This document shows positions 1 to 8,900 of a stretch of DNA of 59,091 bases, one piece after another. The stretch covers positions 1-59,091 of the forward strand of contig JBKJIQ010000017.1 of the NCBI GenBank assembly GCA_046598395.1, written 5' to 3'. Position 1 is the first letter of the stretch; each line of letters begins with the position of its first letter. The notes beneath the pieces were generated by a model. The model was not told the origin of the DNA and made no database searches. It saw nothing but the letters and a program-made list of their open reading frames with translations. The DNA is from JAENVU01 sp046598395. Lineage in GTDB: Bacteria > Actinomycetota > Acidimicrobiia > IMCC26256 > JAENVU01. The position numbers and the translations under genes are program-made.

Positions 1-173
1 TCCCGAACGCTTCACGCAACGGCCGACGCCAGCAGACGTCCCGACCCACGCATGGATCAACAGGCCAACCATCCAAACCGACTGAAAAAACGGCAATCAC
101 CTATTGACAGATTCCGATCGAAGATCATCGCCGCGGTTGGGTCGGCGATGCTGAAGGTCTCGGTGGTCAGCGA

Positions 174-863
174 GTGAGCCGAGGCACCTATGCGATCGAG
201 CACATCATGCCCAGGAGCTGGGTAGCGCATTGGCCGTTGCCTGACGGCGCGAGCGACCGCGAGCGGGACCAGCTGGTCCACACCATTGGAAACCTCACGC
301 TGTTGATGCAGGCGCACAACTCCAAGGTGTCCAACGGCCCGTGGTCAGAGAAGCGCGGCTCGTTCGACAAGCACAACGTGCTCAAGCTGAACCAGGACCT
401 TCTCGATGCCTCGGCGGGTGGTTGGGATGACGAATCGATTCGAACACGAACCGATCAGCTCGTTGAGACGGTCATCGGAATCTGGCCGGTGCCCGAGGGT
501 CACGAGTCGGGAATCGAGTCACTCGTCACGCGACCGAAGCGCAAGATTGGATTGATCGATCTCATCGGTGCAGGCCTCATCCAGCCGGGTGCAACGCTGA
601 CTGTGACGCGCAAGCCGCACCAGCACCGGACCGCCACGCTCCTTGCTGACGGTCAGATCGACGTGGATGGAAAGGTGTACGCAACACCGTCGGGCGCGGC
701 GACTGCGATCTCCGGCCACCAAACCAACGGATGGCAATTGTTCCGTGTCGGCCCGTCGGCGAGACGGCTGAGCAAGATCTGGTACGACTACGTCGACGAA
801 CTCTCAATCGAAGCTGACGACTCCGACGCCCCCGAAGCAAACGACGACACCGACGATGAGTAG
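174..863 (+). CDS. GmrSD-type nuclease C-terminal part (DUF1524 HNH plus RAMA domain), 5' end broken
   Basis: The 229-residue reading frame is the C-terminal half of a GmrSD/DUF262-type restriction protein. It opens with a DUF1524 His-Me nuclease core: IEHIMPRSW with the motif His at residue 10, then HTIGNLTLL and SNGPWSEKR. After about residue 120 it carries a RAMA-like domain (LIDLIGAGLIQPGATL through NGWQLF). Family-like sequence continues upstream of the GTG at 174 in the same frame (IEDHRRGW, GLGGQRVSRG), but an in-frame TGA at 105-107 closes it. The DUF262 half is therefore missing, cut off by a frameshift, deletion or the window edge. GmrSD proteins cleave modified phage DNA; RAMA domains are thought to sense modified DNA. 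The next gene is an intact DUF262 protein 24 nt downstream. Probably a pseudogene or remnant. Confidence 0.6.
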   Translation: MSRGTYAIEHIMPRSWVAHWPLPDGASDRERDQLVHTIGNLTLLMQAHNSKVSNGPWSEKRGSFDKHNVLKLNQDLLDASAGGWDDESIRTRTDQLVETVIGIWPVPEGHESGIESLVTRPKRKIGLIDLIGAGLIQPGATLTVTRKPHQHRTATLLADGQIDVDGKVYATPSGAATAISGHQTNGWQLFRVGPSARRLSKIWYDYVDELSIEADDSDAPEANDDTDDE

Positions 864-887
864 CGCGCTGCCGCAAGGAGAGCGTGG

Positions 888-2594
888 ATGAAGATTGCGA
901 AAGCAATCACGGCTGCGGAGGCGGTTCGCCGCGTGCAGGCTGATCGGTTTGTGCTCCCCGGAATCCAACGCAACTTCGTGTGGGAGACCAAACAGATTTG
1001 CAGCCTGTTCGATTCGCTCATGCGCGACTATCCGATTGGATCACTGATCGTATGGAGAACGCGCCCTGCTGATCACAAGGACCTGCCATTTCGCCGAATC
1101 GTGACCAACTCCCTTGGCCGGGAGACCGAACTGAACACCGCCCGCCCACCAGCCGGCGACCTCATCGACGCGGTACTTGATGGCCAGCAGCGACTCACGG
1201 CGCTGAACATTGGGCTACGCGGTTCCTACCGCTCGAGTGGTGGAGGAGCTGAGCGGTATCTCTACCTGAATCTTGATGAGGTTGAGGACGACGCCGGTCC
1301 CGACGGTGTGCGCTACAAGTTCGAGTTCAGATCGCCCACAAACGTCGCGCGGTCCGACGTCGGTTGGTTCAAGGTCATTGACTCGTTCGGGCTTCGACGC
1401 GATGGTCTGCGTCGGGCGCTCTCGGCGTCGGAGATCGAGTTCTCCCGCCAGCGGCTGGCAGTCTTGAACAAGCTCGTCGACACGATCAACCGCAAGAGTG
1501 TTCTACCGAGTGCGGTTGAGAACGCCTCGGATCTCGACCGCGTGCTGAACATCTTCGCCCGTGTCAACCAGGGTGGTACCCAGCTCACCTACGCGGAACT
1601 CTTGCTGAGTACGGCGACCGCGAAATGGAAACACCGCGATGCGCTGTCTTCGTTCGAGGACCTCCGACGGAAGCTGAATGCCACGGGTGAGGGGTTCCGC
1701 GTCCCGAACGACAGGATTGTCAAAGCGGGTTTGGTACTCCTCGATGCGGAGGATCCCAAGTTTCACGTTGAGAACTTCTTCCAAGCCGGACGTGCTCAGC
1801 AGCTTGAGAAGCAATGGCCGGCCTTCGAGACAGCGATGCGTGCCGCACTGGCGATCCTGGATTCGTTCGGTCTCTCGGGCCAAACCATTGCGGGTCAGAA
1901 CGTGATCATCCCAGTCGCGTATTACGCGTGGAACCGAAAGCTGCGCCCCAGCTACGCAACGGCGGTGAGGTACGAGAGCGACCGACGATTGGTGCGGGCC
2001 TTCGTCGCTCGCACACTTCTGCAACGGGCCTATTGGACTGGTGCGGTCGATCCTGTTCTGGTCGCCACACGCAAGGCGATCAAGGAACACAGGCGCTCCG
2101 GGTTTCCGCTGCAGGCGATCGAGAAGTCGCTCGAAGGGGTCAAGTCGATCACCGTCAACGACAGCCTGATCGAGGAGCTGGTGGAGCTTCCATACTCCGA
2201 CCGTCGGACCTTGGCGTTGTTGCGCATGCTGTTCCCGTCACTGCCGACGAAGCAGCGGCTCGACAAGGATCACGTGTTTCCATCGCCGAAATTCAAGAGC
2301 AACCAACTGTCGACGGCTGGCTTGCCTGCGTCGGACTTGGATCGTCTTTGCCGAATCGCCGACGCTCTCCCAAACCTTCAGCTCCTCGGCGAGACCGACA
2401 ACATTCACAAGAAGCATCGCCTTCCCGCGGAATGGTTGCGGAGTCTCAAGGCGAGCGACCGGACGCCATATACGCGTCAGGGCGTGAAGTACCTCCCGGA
2501 GGATCTCTCTGGATTCGAGAAGTTCTGGAACACGCGGCGCGCCTTTCTTGAGCGACGTATCCGCGCACTGCTGACGGGAGCGGTACTGCGATAG
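888..2594 (+). CDS. DUF262 domain protein, GmrSD-like type IV restriction enzyme
   Basis: This 568-residue protein has the ParB-like DUF262 fold at its N-terminus: PGIQRNFVWE, YPIGSLIVWR, then the DGQQR NTPase signature at residues 98-102 and FARVNQGGTQLTYAEL. The C-terminal part carries a DUF1524-type His-Me nuclease motif (DKDHVFPSPKF, His near 462, then LPNLQLLGETDN). In E. coli GmrSD these two halves make an NTP-dependent endonuclease against glucosylated hydroxymethylcytosine DNA. Length fits a single-chain GmrSD. ATG 888 has a clear ribosome site, AAGGAG, 7 nt upstream. It sits in tandem with a broken DUF1524-RAMA gene inside a recombinase-rich patch next to tRNA-Ala, as expected for a defence cargo. 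Substrate specificity cannot be read from the sequence. Confidence 0.8.
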   Translation: MKIAKAITAAEAVRRVQADRFVLPGIQRNFVWETKQICSLFDSLMRDYPIGSLIVWRTRPADHKDLPFRRIVTNSLGRETELNTARPPAGDLIDAVLDGQQRLTALNIGLRGSYRSSGGGAERYLYLNLDEVEDDAGPDGVRYKFEFRSPTNVARSDVGWFKVIDSFGLRRDGLRRALSASEIEFSRQRLAVLNKLVDTINRKSVLPSAVENASDLDRVLNIFARVNQGGTQLTYAELLLSTATAKWKHRDALSSFEDLRRKLNATGEGFRVPNDRIVKAGLVLLDAEDPKFHVENFFQAGRAQQLEKQWPAFETAMRAALAILDSFGLSGQTIAGQNVIIPVAYYAWNRKLRPSYATAVRYESDRRLVRAFVARTLLQRAYWTGAVDPVLVATRKAIKEHRRSGFPLQAIEKSLEGVKSITVNDSLIEELVELPYSDRRTLALLRMLFPSLPTKQRLDKDHVFPSPKFKSNQLSTAGLPASDLDRLCRIADALPNLQLLGETDNIHKKHRLPAEWLRSLKASDRTPYTRQGVKYLPEDLSGFEKFWNTRRAFLERRIRALLTGAVLR

Positions 2595-2723
2595 TCGCTT
2601 CGCAAATGGATCCGTCGCGGAGCTATCTCGGTGACGGCGACCTCGCCAGCGCGAGGGATCCGAAAGCAACCTCAGAACCAGATCGTTGTCGCTGCTGCGA
2701 AGTCCCGAACGCCGGCGAGAACG

Positions 2724-3137
2724 TCAGCGCTCATGAATGTCGAAGGCCGAACCGCGCGGCGGGCTTCGTCGCACCCAGTTCTGCTCCAGGAGAGCCGCGA
2801 TGACCGCGTTACGAAGCCGGTCCCAGCGGTTGGGGTCTTGGAGTGGGTAGAGGACGTCGAGCGCATGCCAGAGGCCTGGGCGCCCATTGAATAGGACGCC
2901 GTACCCCATGACTTCCCCGTGTTGGCGCGCCCATTGGTTGAACAGGTCGCACAGCACTTCGACGTCATCGATCCCGACGGGCTCTTGAGTGTCGAATCGT
3001 CCTCCAGCTCGCTCAACGAGCGCACGAAGTACGTTCTGCGCCGAGCGTTCCACGCCATTGAGGGCCGCCGTATCCGGGACGGCCGGAACCTCGTCTCGGC
3101 GTCGTCGACCCCTTGGTAACGACCCACCAGCCTTCAT
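2724..3137 (-). CDS. hypothetical protein, converges on the DUF262 gene
   Basis: A 137-residue reading frame of credible amino-acid composition: an Arg-rich N-terminus, then an apparently helical core (NVLRALVERAGG, VEVLCDLFNQWARQHGE, LWHALDVLYPLQDPNRWDRL). I recognise no family. It has no signal peptide or membrane segment. It lies between the GmrSD-like gene and an integrase remnant and is convergent with the former, so it may be another accessory cargo gene. A longer overlapping frame (2672-3127, also minus) is less protein-like. Confidence is limited because no motif supports it. Confidence 0.45.
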   Translation of the reverse strand: MKAGGSLPRGRRRRDEVPAVPDTAALNGVERSAQNVLRALVERAGGRFDTQEPVGIDDVEVLCDLFNQWARQHGEVMGYGVLFNGRPGLWHALDVLYPLQDPNRWDRLRNAVIAALLEQNWVRRSPPRGSAFDIHER

Positions 3138-3234
3138 CGTTCACTCTGCCTCTCGATCTGCCGACTCGACCGGGTGATCCTAGGAGCGGTGGTGTCGATT
3201 CATTGGCTGCGTTCGTGCATCACATTCGCGGTTT

Positions 3235-3426
3235 TCAACTCCCCAATTGCGATTCAGCTGCCCTCACGAGGTCCGCGATCTGCGCCGCAGCCTCGGCCTG
3301 CATGCCGGGAATCACGTGGGCGTAGTGCTTCAACGTGAACTCCGGCGTCGAATGCCCAAGGCGCTCTGAGATCACCTTCGCGGGAACGCCAGCGCGCAAT
3401 GCAAGCTGTCGCGCATGAACCCGAAC
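3235..3426 (-). pseudogene. tyrosine recombinase (phage integrase) C-terminal remnant
   Basis: About 60 residues up to the stop at 3235 match the last part of an actinobacterial phage integrase: ALRAGVPAKVISERLGHST, then KHYAHVIPGMQAEAA. The box II His (LGHS) and the nucleophilic Tyr (HYAHV) are present, but the catalytic Arg-Lys and the HxxR box that should precede them are gone. Upstream sequence in this frame, beyond about 3426, is the antisense of a serine recombinase gene and not integrase. The fragment is therefore a truncated integrase fused at about 3426 to the head of another recombinase remnant. Confidence 0.7.
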
Positions 3427-4854
3427 TGGGCCGAGAGCGCAGTTGCTCTGCTCAATCTCCAGAAGCGCGACGTGAGCCTCGTTTCCGCGACCGAGAACGT
3501 TGACGACACACCCGAAGGCCAAATGCTCATGGGAGTGCTCGCCGCTCTCAACCAGTTCCGTTCCCAAGGCGACGGTGCCGACATCCGTTACAAGATGGGC
3601 GAGAAAGCCCGTAAGGGCGGCACACTCGGACGTGCGCCTCTCGGTTATCTCAACATACGCGAACGCTTCGAGGGACGCGAGATCCGAACGGTCGCTGTCG
3701 ACCCAGAACGGGCTCCGTTCGTGACAATGGCATTCGGGCTCTATGCGACCGGCGAATACAGCATCGATCATCTTCAAGCAGTCCTCGCCGAGCGCGGGCT
3801 CGTTGGCCGGCCTGGTCGTCACCCGGCCGGCCCAGTTTCGACATCGAAGCTGCAATCGATGTTGCGCGACCCGTACTACTGCGGTGTCATCGTCTACGAC
3901 GGCGAGCTCTACAAGGGTCGCCATGAACCTTTGGTGAGCGAAGAACTCTTCAAACAGGTGCAGCGCGTCTTCGAGACCAGGGCGTCTGCCGGTGAGCGCC
4001 TACGTAAGCACCCGCACTACCTCAAGGGGAGTATCTGGTGCGGTCGGTGTCACGACGGCGGCCACGAATCGCGACTGCTCATCCAACGTTCCGTGGGCAA
4101 GAGCGGAGGCGAGTACTACTACTACTTCTTCTGTAGCCGCAAGCAAGACCACGCATGCACGACGCGCTACACGCAGATCGACGACATCGAAGACGCGATC
4201 GTCACGTACTACCGCTCGGTCCGATTCGCTCCGGAGTTCGTGGCTCGCGCCCGCGGCGCTGTCAACGAGGTGCTTCAGGACCAGACGCTCGCCGCCAAGC
4301 TCATGCGCGACCAGATCAAGGAGCGCCTCGCCAAGCTCGACCGCCAGGAGAGCAACCTTGTCGATCTCGCCGCCGATGGTGCGCTGCCCAACGCGAAGAT
4401 CCGAGAACGGCTCCGTGGAATCGCGGACGACCGAACCAAGCTCGAAGATCAGCTCGAAGGTTGCGACGACCAGCTGGAAGTCGGAGCCGCACTGATCGAC
4501 GCAGCCCTCCGGCTGCTCGAGGACCCCGAGACGTTGTACCGGGAGTCCGGGCCGAACTTCCGCCGTACCCTCAATCAGACCATTTTCGAGAAGCTCTACA
4601 TCGACGACGGTGAGGTGACCGGAGCGATCATCCGTGAGCCCTTCGGCGCGCTCAAGGCCGTGGAGATCGCGTTCGCGACCGACCCAAACCTGGGACGCCG
4701 CCGCCGCCGACCGATCGACGCCGCCACCGCGCCGACGGCGGATCTACTAGTGGCGGCTTTGGCGGGCAAGGGTTCTAGTAAGACTCTTATGGTGGAGCTG
4801 AGGGGACTCGAACCCCTGACCCCTTCCATGCCATGGAAGTGCTCTACCGCCTGA
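3415..4854 (+). pseudogene. large serine recombinase lacking its catalytic N-terminus
   Basis: The 479-residue frame begins in the middle of a serine recombinase. Residues about 10-50 match the end of the resolvase domain (SLVSATENVDDTPEG, then LAALNQFRS). Next come the recombinase domain (GRAPLGYLN, MLRDPYYCGVI), a zinc ribbon (IWCGRC with a later FFCSRKQDHAC) and a coiled coil with DQIKERLAKLDRQES. The first 70-90 residues, including the nucleophilic Ser, are absent, so it should be inactive. The frame also runs into tRNA-Ala in antisense (VELRGLEPLTP), so the original 3' end is probably lost or lies in the attachment site. Large serine recombinases integrate phages and ICE-like elements. 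Confidence 0.75.
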
Positions 4855-4865
4855 GCTACAGCCCC
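4790..4865 (-). tRNA. tRNA-Ala (anticodon GGC)
   Basis: Read on the minus strand this folds as a complete tRNA with encoded CCA at 4790-4792. The acceptor stem GGGGCTG pairs with CAGCTCC through the G3:U70 wobble that identifies alanine tRNAs. The D-arm is GCTC/GAGC, the anticodon stem is CTTCC/GGAAG with loop ATGGCAT (anticodon GGC), and the T-loop is TTCGAGT. It marks the right border of the accessory patch, and the serine recombinase remnant abuts its 3' end. It is a plausible former integration site. Confidence 0.95.
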
Positions 4866-4976
4866 GTAAGGGAGAATTCAAAGTAGCAGGCGCCAGTCGT
4901 AACCCTCCGGTTCTTCCTCCAGCCGCGGTGCGAGAAAACCCGCCGCATGGTGGCCTCTAGGGAGGTAGACATCATG

Positions 4977-5001
4977 CTGTCAATTTTCTTGACGGTATGA
5001 T
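4977..5001 (+). promoter_or_regulatory. promoter and candidate operator of the VapBC-type pair
   Basis: An inverted repeat, TGTCAA-TTTTC-TTGACG (4978-4994), is followed at once by TATGAT at 4996-5001. The distance from this box to ATG 5008 is 6 nt, the geometry of a leaderless actinobacterial transcript. An inverted repeat overlapping the -35 region is where an RHH-antitoxin autorepressor would be expected to bind. The -35 itself is not recognisable. Confidence 0.45.
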
Positions 5002-5007
5002 GGCGCA

Positions 5008-5259
5008 ATGCGTACGACGGTAACCCTCGATCCCGATTCGGAGGCGCTGATCCGCCAACGGATGCACGAGCGCCGAGTGTCGTTCAAACAGGCGCTCAAC
5101 GATGCGATCCGGGAGACTGCGATGGCCCGGACCGGCGAGCGTTTCGCGACGAGCACCGCCGATCTTGGCGTGCCGACGGTGAACCTCGACCGAGCACTGC
5201 AGCTCGCGGCCGACCTTGAAGACGAAGAGCTGATCCGGCGGATGCGGCTCGGCGCGTGA
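5008..5259 (+). CDS. ribbon-helix-helix antitoxin, VapB-like
   Basis: This 83-residue protein begins with a short beta strand, MRTTVTLDPDSEALI, followed by two helices (RRVSFKQALNDAIRE), the ribbon-helix-helix DNA-binding layout. The C-terminal tail (PTVNLDRALQLAADLEDEEL) would wrap the toxin. Its stop codon overlaps the start of the PIN-domain gene by 4 nt (GTGA), so the two are translationally coupled. The expected role is to neutralise the downstream ribonuclease and repress the shared promoter. The exact RHH subfamily is not certain. Confidence 0.8.
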   Translation: MRTTVTLDPDSEALIRQRMHERRVSFKQALNDAIRETAMARTGERFATSTADLGVPTVNLDRALQLAADLEDEELIRRMRLGA

Positions 5260-5687
5260 AGTTGGTCGACGCGAATGTGCTGATCTACGCGGTCAACGTT
5301 GGGGACTCGCGTCACGAAGTGTCGCGTTCGTGGCTCGACGAGTCGCTCCGGGGAGGTGAGACCGTTGGGTTCGCGTGGACGGTGGTGCTGGCCTTCCTAC
5401 GACTCACCACGAAGGTCGGTCTCTTCCCGTCGCCGCTGACCCCGGCTGAGGCTGTACGCCGGGTGCGCGAGTGGTTGGCCCAACCGGCGGCGGTCATCGC
5501 CGAGCCGTCACCGCGGCACCTCGATGTACTCGCCGGGTTGTTGATCGATGCCGGGACCGGCGGGAACCTCGTCGCCGATGCCCACCTCGCCGCGATCGCA
5601 CTGGCACAGGGCGCGACGGTCGTCACGTTCGACACCGACTTCGCGCGGTTCCATGGCGTCGAGAGCGAGCAACCCACTGCTCGCTGA
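5256..5687 (+). CDS. PIN-domain ribonuclease toxin, VapC-like
   Basis: This 143-residue PIN protein has the acidic residues of the Mg-binding site: VDANVLIY (Asp4), NLVADAHLAAIAL (the conserved C-terminal Asp) and VTFDTDFARF. VapC toxins cut tRNA or rRNA at specific sites. The GTG start overlaps the antitoxin stop. The gene lies between tRNA-Ala and leuS, just outside the decayed mobile patch, so it may be cargo left from that region or a chromosomal TA module. The RNA target cannot be predicted. Confidence 0.85.
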   Translation: MKLVDANVLIYAVNVGDSRHEVSRSWLDESLRGGETVGFAWTVVLAFLRLTTKVGLFPSPLTPAEAVRRVREWLAQPAAVIAEPSPRHLDVLAGLLIDAGTGGNLVADAHLAAIALAQGATVVTFDTDFARFHGVESEQPTAR

Positions 5688-5756
5688 TACCTCGGATCCG
5701 ACTCCGAACGCGAACGAAGCCGAGGAGCTCGACCGACCCCGGTACGCTCGACGGCG

Positions 5757-8666
5757 ATGACCGACGACCTTCCTCGCCACCGGTACGACGCGCGCCTCGC
5801 CAACGAAATCGAAACCCGTTGGCAGGACCGCTGGGATGCCGAGCACACCTTCTGGGCGCCGAATCCCACCGGCCTTCTCTCCGAAGGCGCGGACCGCATC
5901 GCGGGTCGCGATCCTGTGTTCGTACTCGACATGTTCCCGTACCCGAGCGGCGCGGGCCTTCACGTGGGCCACCCCCTCGGCTACATCGGCACCGACGTCT
6001 ACGCCCGCTACCAACGCATGAACGGCAAGAACGTGCTGCACGCGATGGGCTACGACGCGTTTGGCCTTCCCGCCGAGCAGTATGCGGTCCAGACCGGCCA
6101 ACACCCGCGCATCACCACCGAAGCCAACATCGCGACGATGCGCCGCCAACTTCGCGCGCTCGGTCTCGGTCACGACTCTCGTCGCGGTCCGGCCACCACC
6201 GACCCCGACTATTACCGCTGGACCCAATGGATCTTTCTTCAGATCTTCAACAGTTGGTACGACTTCGAGGCGGACCGCGCCCGTCCGATCGAGGAACTCC
6301 TTCCGATCCTCGCAGCCGATCCGGAGGTTGGCTGGTCCGAGCTCGACGCGCGCGCCCGACGCGAACTCGTCGACTCGTTCCGGCTCGCGTATCTGAGCGA
6401 GGCCCCCGTCAACTGGTGCCCCGCGCTCGGAACCGTGCTCTCGAACGAAGAGGTCACCGCCGACGGCCGCAGCGAGCGAGGCAACTTTCCGGTCTACCGC
6501 CGTCCGCTCAAGCAGTGGATGATGCGCATCACCGCCTATGCCGATCGGTTGCTCGCCGATCTCGACCTGCTCGACTGGACCGAATCCATCAAGTTGATGC
6601 AACGCAACTGGATCGGGCGCAGCACCGGCGCGTCGGTCGACTTCGCCGTGGAAGGTCACGACCACGTGATCTCCGTGTTCACCACCCGCCCCGACACGTT
6701 GTTCGGCGCCACCTACATGGTGCTCGCGCCTGAGCATCCGCTCGTCGACGAGTTGGTGCCCGGGGAGTGGCCGGGCGCAACGCTCGGCGGTGAACTGAGT
6801 GAGATACCGGCACCGTGGAAGGGCATCTTTGGTGCCGAGGTCGGCCCGGCGGAGGCGGTGCGCTCGTATCGCGAGTTCGCGGCGGGCAAAAGCGATCTGG
6901 AACGCCAGTCGGAAGGGAAAGAGAAGACCGGCGTGTTCACCGGCGCGTTTGCGATCAACCCGGTGAACGACGAACGCATCCCGATCTTCATTGCCGACTA
7001 CGTGCTCATGGGTTACGGCACCGGCGCGATCATGGCCGTACCTGCGCACGATCAACGCGACTTCGAGTTTGCTCGCGAGTTCGACTTGGCGATGACGTGC
7101 GTCATCGCACCGACCGACGTATGGATGCTCGAGCACCGGTGCGACCTGGACGCGGGGGAGTGGCCCGAGGCCTACGGAGGCGACGGCGTGGGGGTGAACT
7201 CCGCGAACGCGGAGGTCTCGCTCGACGGCCTCCACGTTGCTGACGCGAAGGTCGCGATCACCGAGTGGCTCACGACGAACGAACTCGGCGAATCGACGAT
7301 CAACTACAAGCTGCGCGACTGGTTGTTCAGTCGTCAGCGCTACTGGGGCGAACCGTTCCCGATCGTCTACGACGAGTTCGATATGCCGAGAGCGGTGCCC
7401 GAATCCATGTTGCCGGTTGAGTTGCCCGAGATCATCGACTTCGAGCCCGAGATCGTGGAAGACAGCGCCGCGAGCGTGCCGGCGCCGCCGCTCTCACGCG
7501 CGGAAGCGTGGACGATCGTCGAACTCGATCTCGGTGACGGCGAGGGCACCAAGACCTACCGTCGCGAACTGAACACGATGCCGCAGTGGGCGGGTTCGTG
7601 TTGGTACTACCTGCGCTACCTCGACCCCACCAACGAGGACCAGTTCGTGAGTCCCGAGGCCGAGCAGTACTGGATGGGCGACGGCCCCGGTGGCATCGAC
7701 CTCTACGTGGGCGGGGTGGAACACGCGGTGTTGCACCTGCTCTACGCCCGGTTTTGGCACAAGATGCTCTTCGATCTCGGTCACGTCTCGACCCCCGAAC
7801 CGTTTCAGAAGCTGTTCAACCAGGGCTACATCCAGGCCTACGCCTACACCGACGCGCGCGGTATCTACGTGGATGCCGAATCAGTGGTGGAGCGCGACGA
7901 CGAGTTCTTCCTGAACGACGAGCCGGTCAACCGTGAGTACGGGAAAATGGGCAAGAGCCTGAAGAACATGGTGACTCCCGACGACATGTACCGCGGTTAC
8001 GGCGCCGACACCCTGCGCCTCTACGAGATGGCGATGGGTCCACTCGACGCATCGCGGCCATGGAGCACGCGAGACATCGTGGGCGTGCACCGATTCTTGC
8101 AGCGGCTGTGGCGCAATGTGATCGATGAAGACACGGGCGCGGTCACCGTGACCGACGCGCCCGCCGACGACGCGACGCGCCGTCTCCTGCATCACACCAT
8201 CGTGGCGCTGCGTGAAGACATGCCGACAATGGGGTTCAATACCGCGGTCTCCAAACTGATCACGCTGAACAACCATGTCACGCAGATGTCTTCGCATGAC
8301 GGTGCAGCACGCGATGGTGGCGCGTCACGCGACGTCATCGAGCCGATGGTGCTCATGCTCGCACCGCTGGCGCCCCACATCGCGGAAGAACTGTGGTCTC
8401 GCCTCGGTCACCCCGAGACGATCACGTATGAAGACTTCCCGGTGGCGGATCCACAGTGGTTGACCGTCGATGAGGTCGAGTATCCCGTGCAGGTGAACGG
8501 CAAAGTCCGCGGGAAGGTGACGGTTGCGGCCGACGCCGATCAGGCCGTAGTCGAAGCCGCGGCTCGGACCGACGTTGCGAGTCATCTCGAAAGCGTCACG
8601 GTGCGCAAGGTTGTCTTCGTGCCGGGCCGGCTGATCAACTTCGTCGTTGGCGAGACGGTCCGATGA
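5757..8666 (+). CDS. leuS: leucyl-tRNA synthetase
   Basis: This class I aminoacyl-tRNA synthetase of 969 residues charges tRNA-Leu in the cytoplasm. The HIGH-type motif is in PYPSGAGLHVGHPLGY (residues about 61-76). The connective-peptide editing domain shows TTRPDTLFGATYM and TGAIMAVPAHDQRDFEF, which hydrolyse mischarged tRNA. The KMSKS loop is KMGKSLKN at residues 730-737, the form common in actinobacteria. The anticodon-binding and C-terminal domains follow (VNGKVRGKVTV). It is longer than the E. coli enzyme because of insertions in the catalytic half. A TACGCT box at 5742-5747 lies 9 nt before ATG 5757, suggesting a very short or absent leader. Confidence 0.97.
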   Translation: MTDDLPRHRYDARLANEIETRWQDRWDAEHTFWAPNPTGLLSEGADRIAGRDPVFVLDMFPYPSGAGLHVGHPLGYIGTDVYARYQRMNGKNVLHAMGYDAFGLPAEQYAVQTGQHPRITTEANIATMRRQLRALGLGHDSRRGPATTDPDYYRWTQWIFLQIFNSWYDFEADRARPIEELLPILAADPEVGWSELDARARRELVDSFRLAYLSEAPVNWCPALGTVLSNEEVTADGRSERGNFPVYRRPLKQWMMRITAYADRLLADLDLLDWTESIKLMQRNWIGRSTGASVDFAVEGHDHVISVFTTRPDTLFGATYMVLAPEHPLVDELVPGEWPGATLGGELSEIPAPWKGIFGAEVGPAEAVRSYREFAAGKSDLERQSEGKEKTGVFTGAFAINPVNDERIPIFIADYVLMGYGTGAIMAVPAHDQRDFEFAREFDLAMTCVIAPTDVWMLEHRCDLDAGEWPEAYGGDGVGVNSANAEVSLDGLHVADAKVAITEWLTTNELGESTINYKLRDWLFSRQRYWGEPFPIVYDEFDMPRAVPESMLPVELPEIIDFEPEIVEDSAASVPAPPLSRAEAWTIVELDLGDGEGTKTYRRELNTMPQWAGSCWYYLRYLDPTNEDQFVSPEAEQYWMGDGPGGIDLYVGGVEHAVLHLLYARFWHKMLFDLGHVSTPEPFQKLFNQGYIQAYAYTDARGIYVDAESVVERDDEFFLNDEPVNREYGKMGKSLKNMVTPDDMYRGYGADTLRLYEMAMGPLDASRPWSTRDIVGVHRFLQRLWRNVIDEDTGAVTVTDAPADDATRRLLHHTIVALREDMPTMGFNTAVSKLITLNNHVTQMSSHDGAARDGGASRDVIEPMVLMLAPLAPHIAEELWSRLGHPETITYEDFPVADPQWLTVDEVEYPVQVNGKVRGKVTVAADADQAVVEAAARTDVASHLESVTVRKVVFVPGRLINFVVGETVR

Positions 8667-8710
8667 TCGGCCGCGCGCTCACCAAAGACGCGCCGGCCCG
8701 ATATGCGGAC

Positions 8711-8746
8711 GTCGATGCCGTCGATGCCGTCGATGCCGTCGACGCC
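8711..8746. repeat. 9-bp tandem repeat after leuS
   Basis: Three exact copies of GTCGATGCC and a fourth with one change (GTCGACGCC) lie head to tail, 45 nt after the leuS stop. The stretch to the comEA start at 8901 holds no credible gene: the open frame across it encodes a Met-Pro-Ser repeat and is an artefact. The period is 9 bp, so the array would keep frame if it were ever translated. Confidence 0.8.
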
Positions 8747-8900
8747 CGCGCACGATCCGGCTCCTGACCCGCTCGGTGCCGGTCGGCCGGGGTTTCCGCG
8801 GCGAACGCAATGGTTTGGTACGATTCGGGGGCTTCACGCGCACTTCCCCTGTGCTTCCTCGGCTGGCCCTGTCGCGCCCCGACGATGTCCGAGGAAGTCC

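Noticed and set aside
5508..7235. 575-codon minus-strand frame opposite vapC and leuS
   Set aside because: It lies opposite a clear leucyl-tRNA synthetase and reflects the codon bias of a high-GC genome.
8703..8900. N-terminal extension of comEA
   Set aside because: It encodes a Met-Pro-Ser tandem repeat and shows no similarity to ComEA. A good ribosome site precedes ATG 8901.
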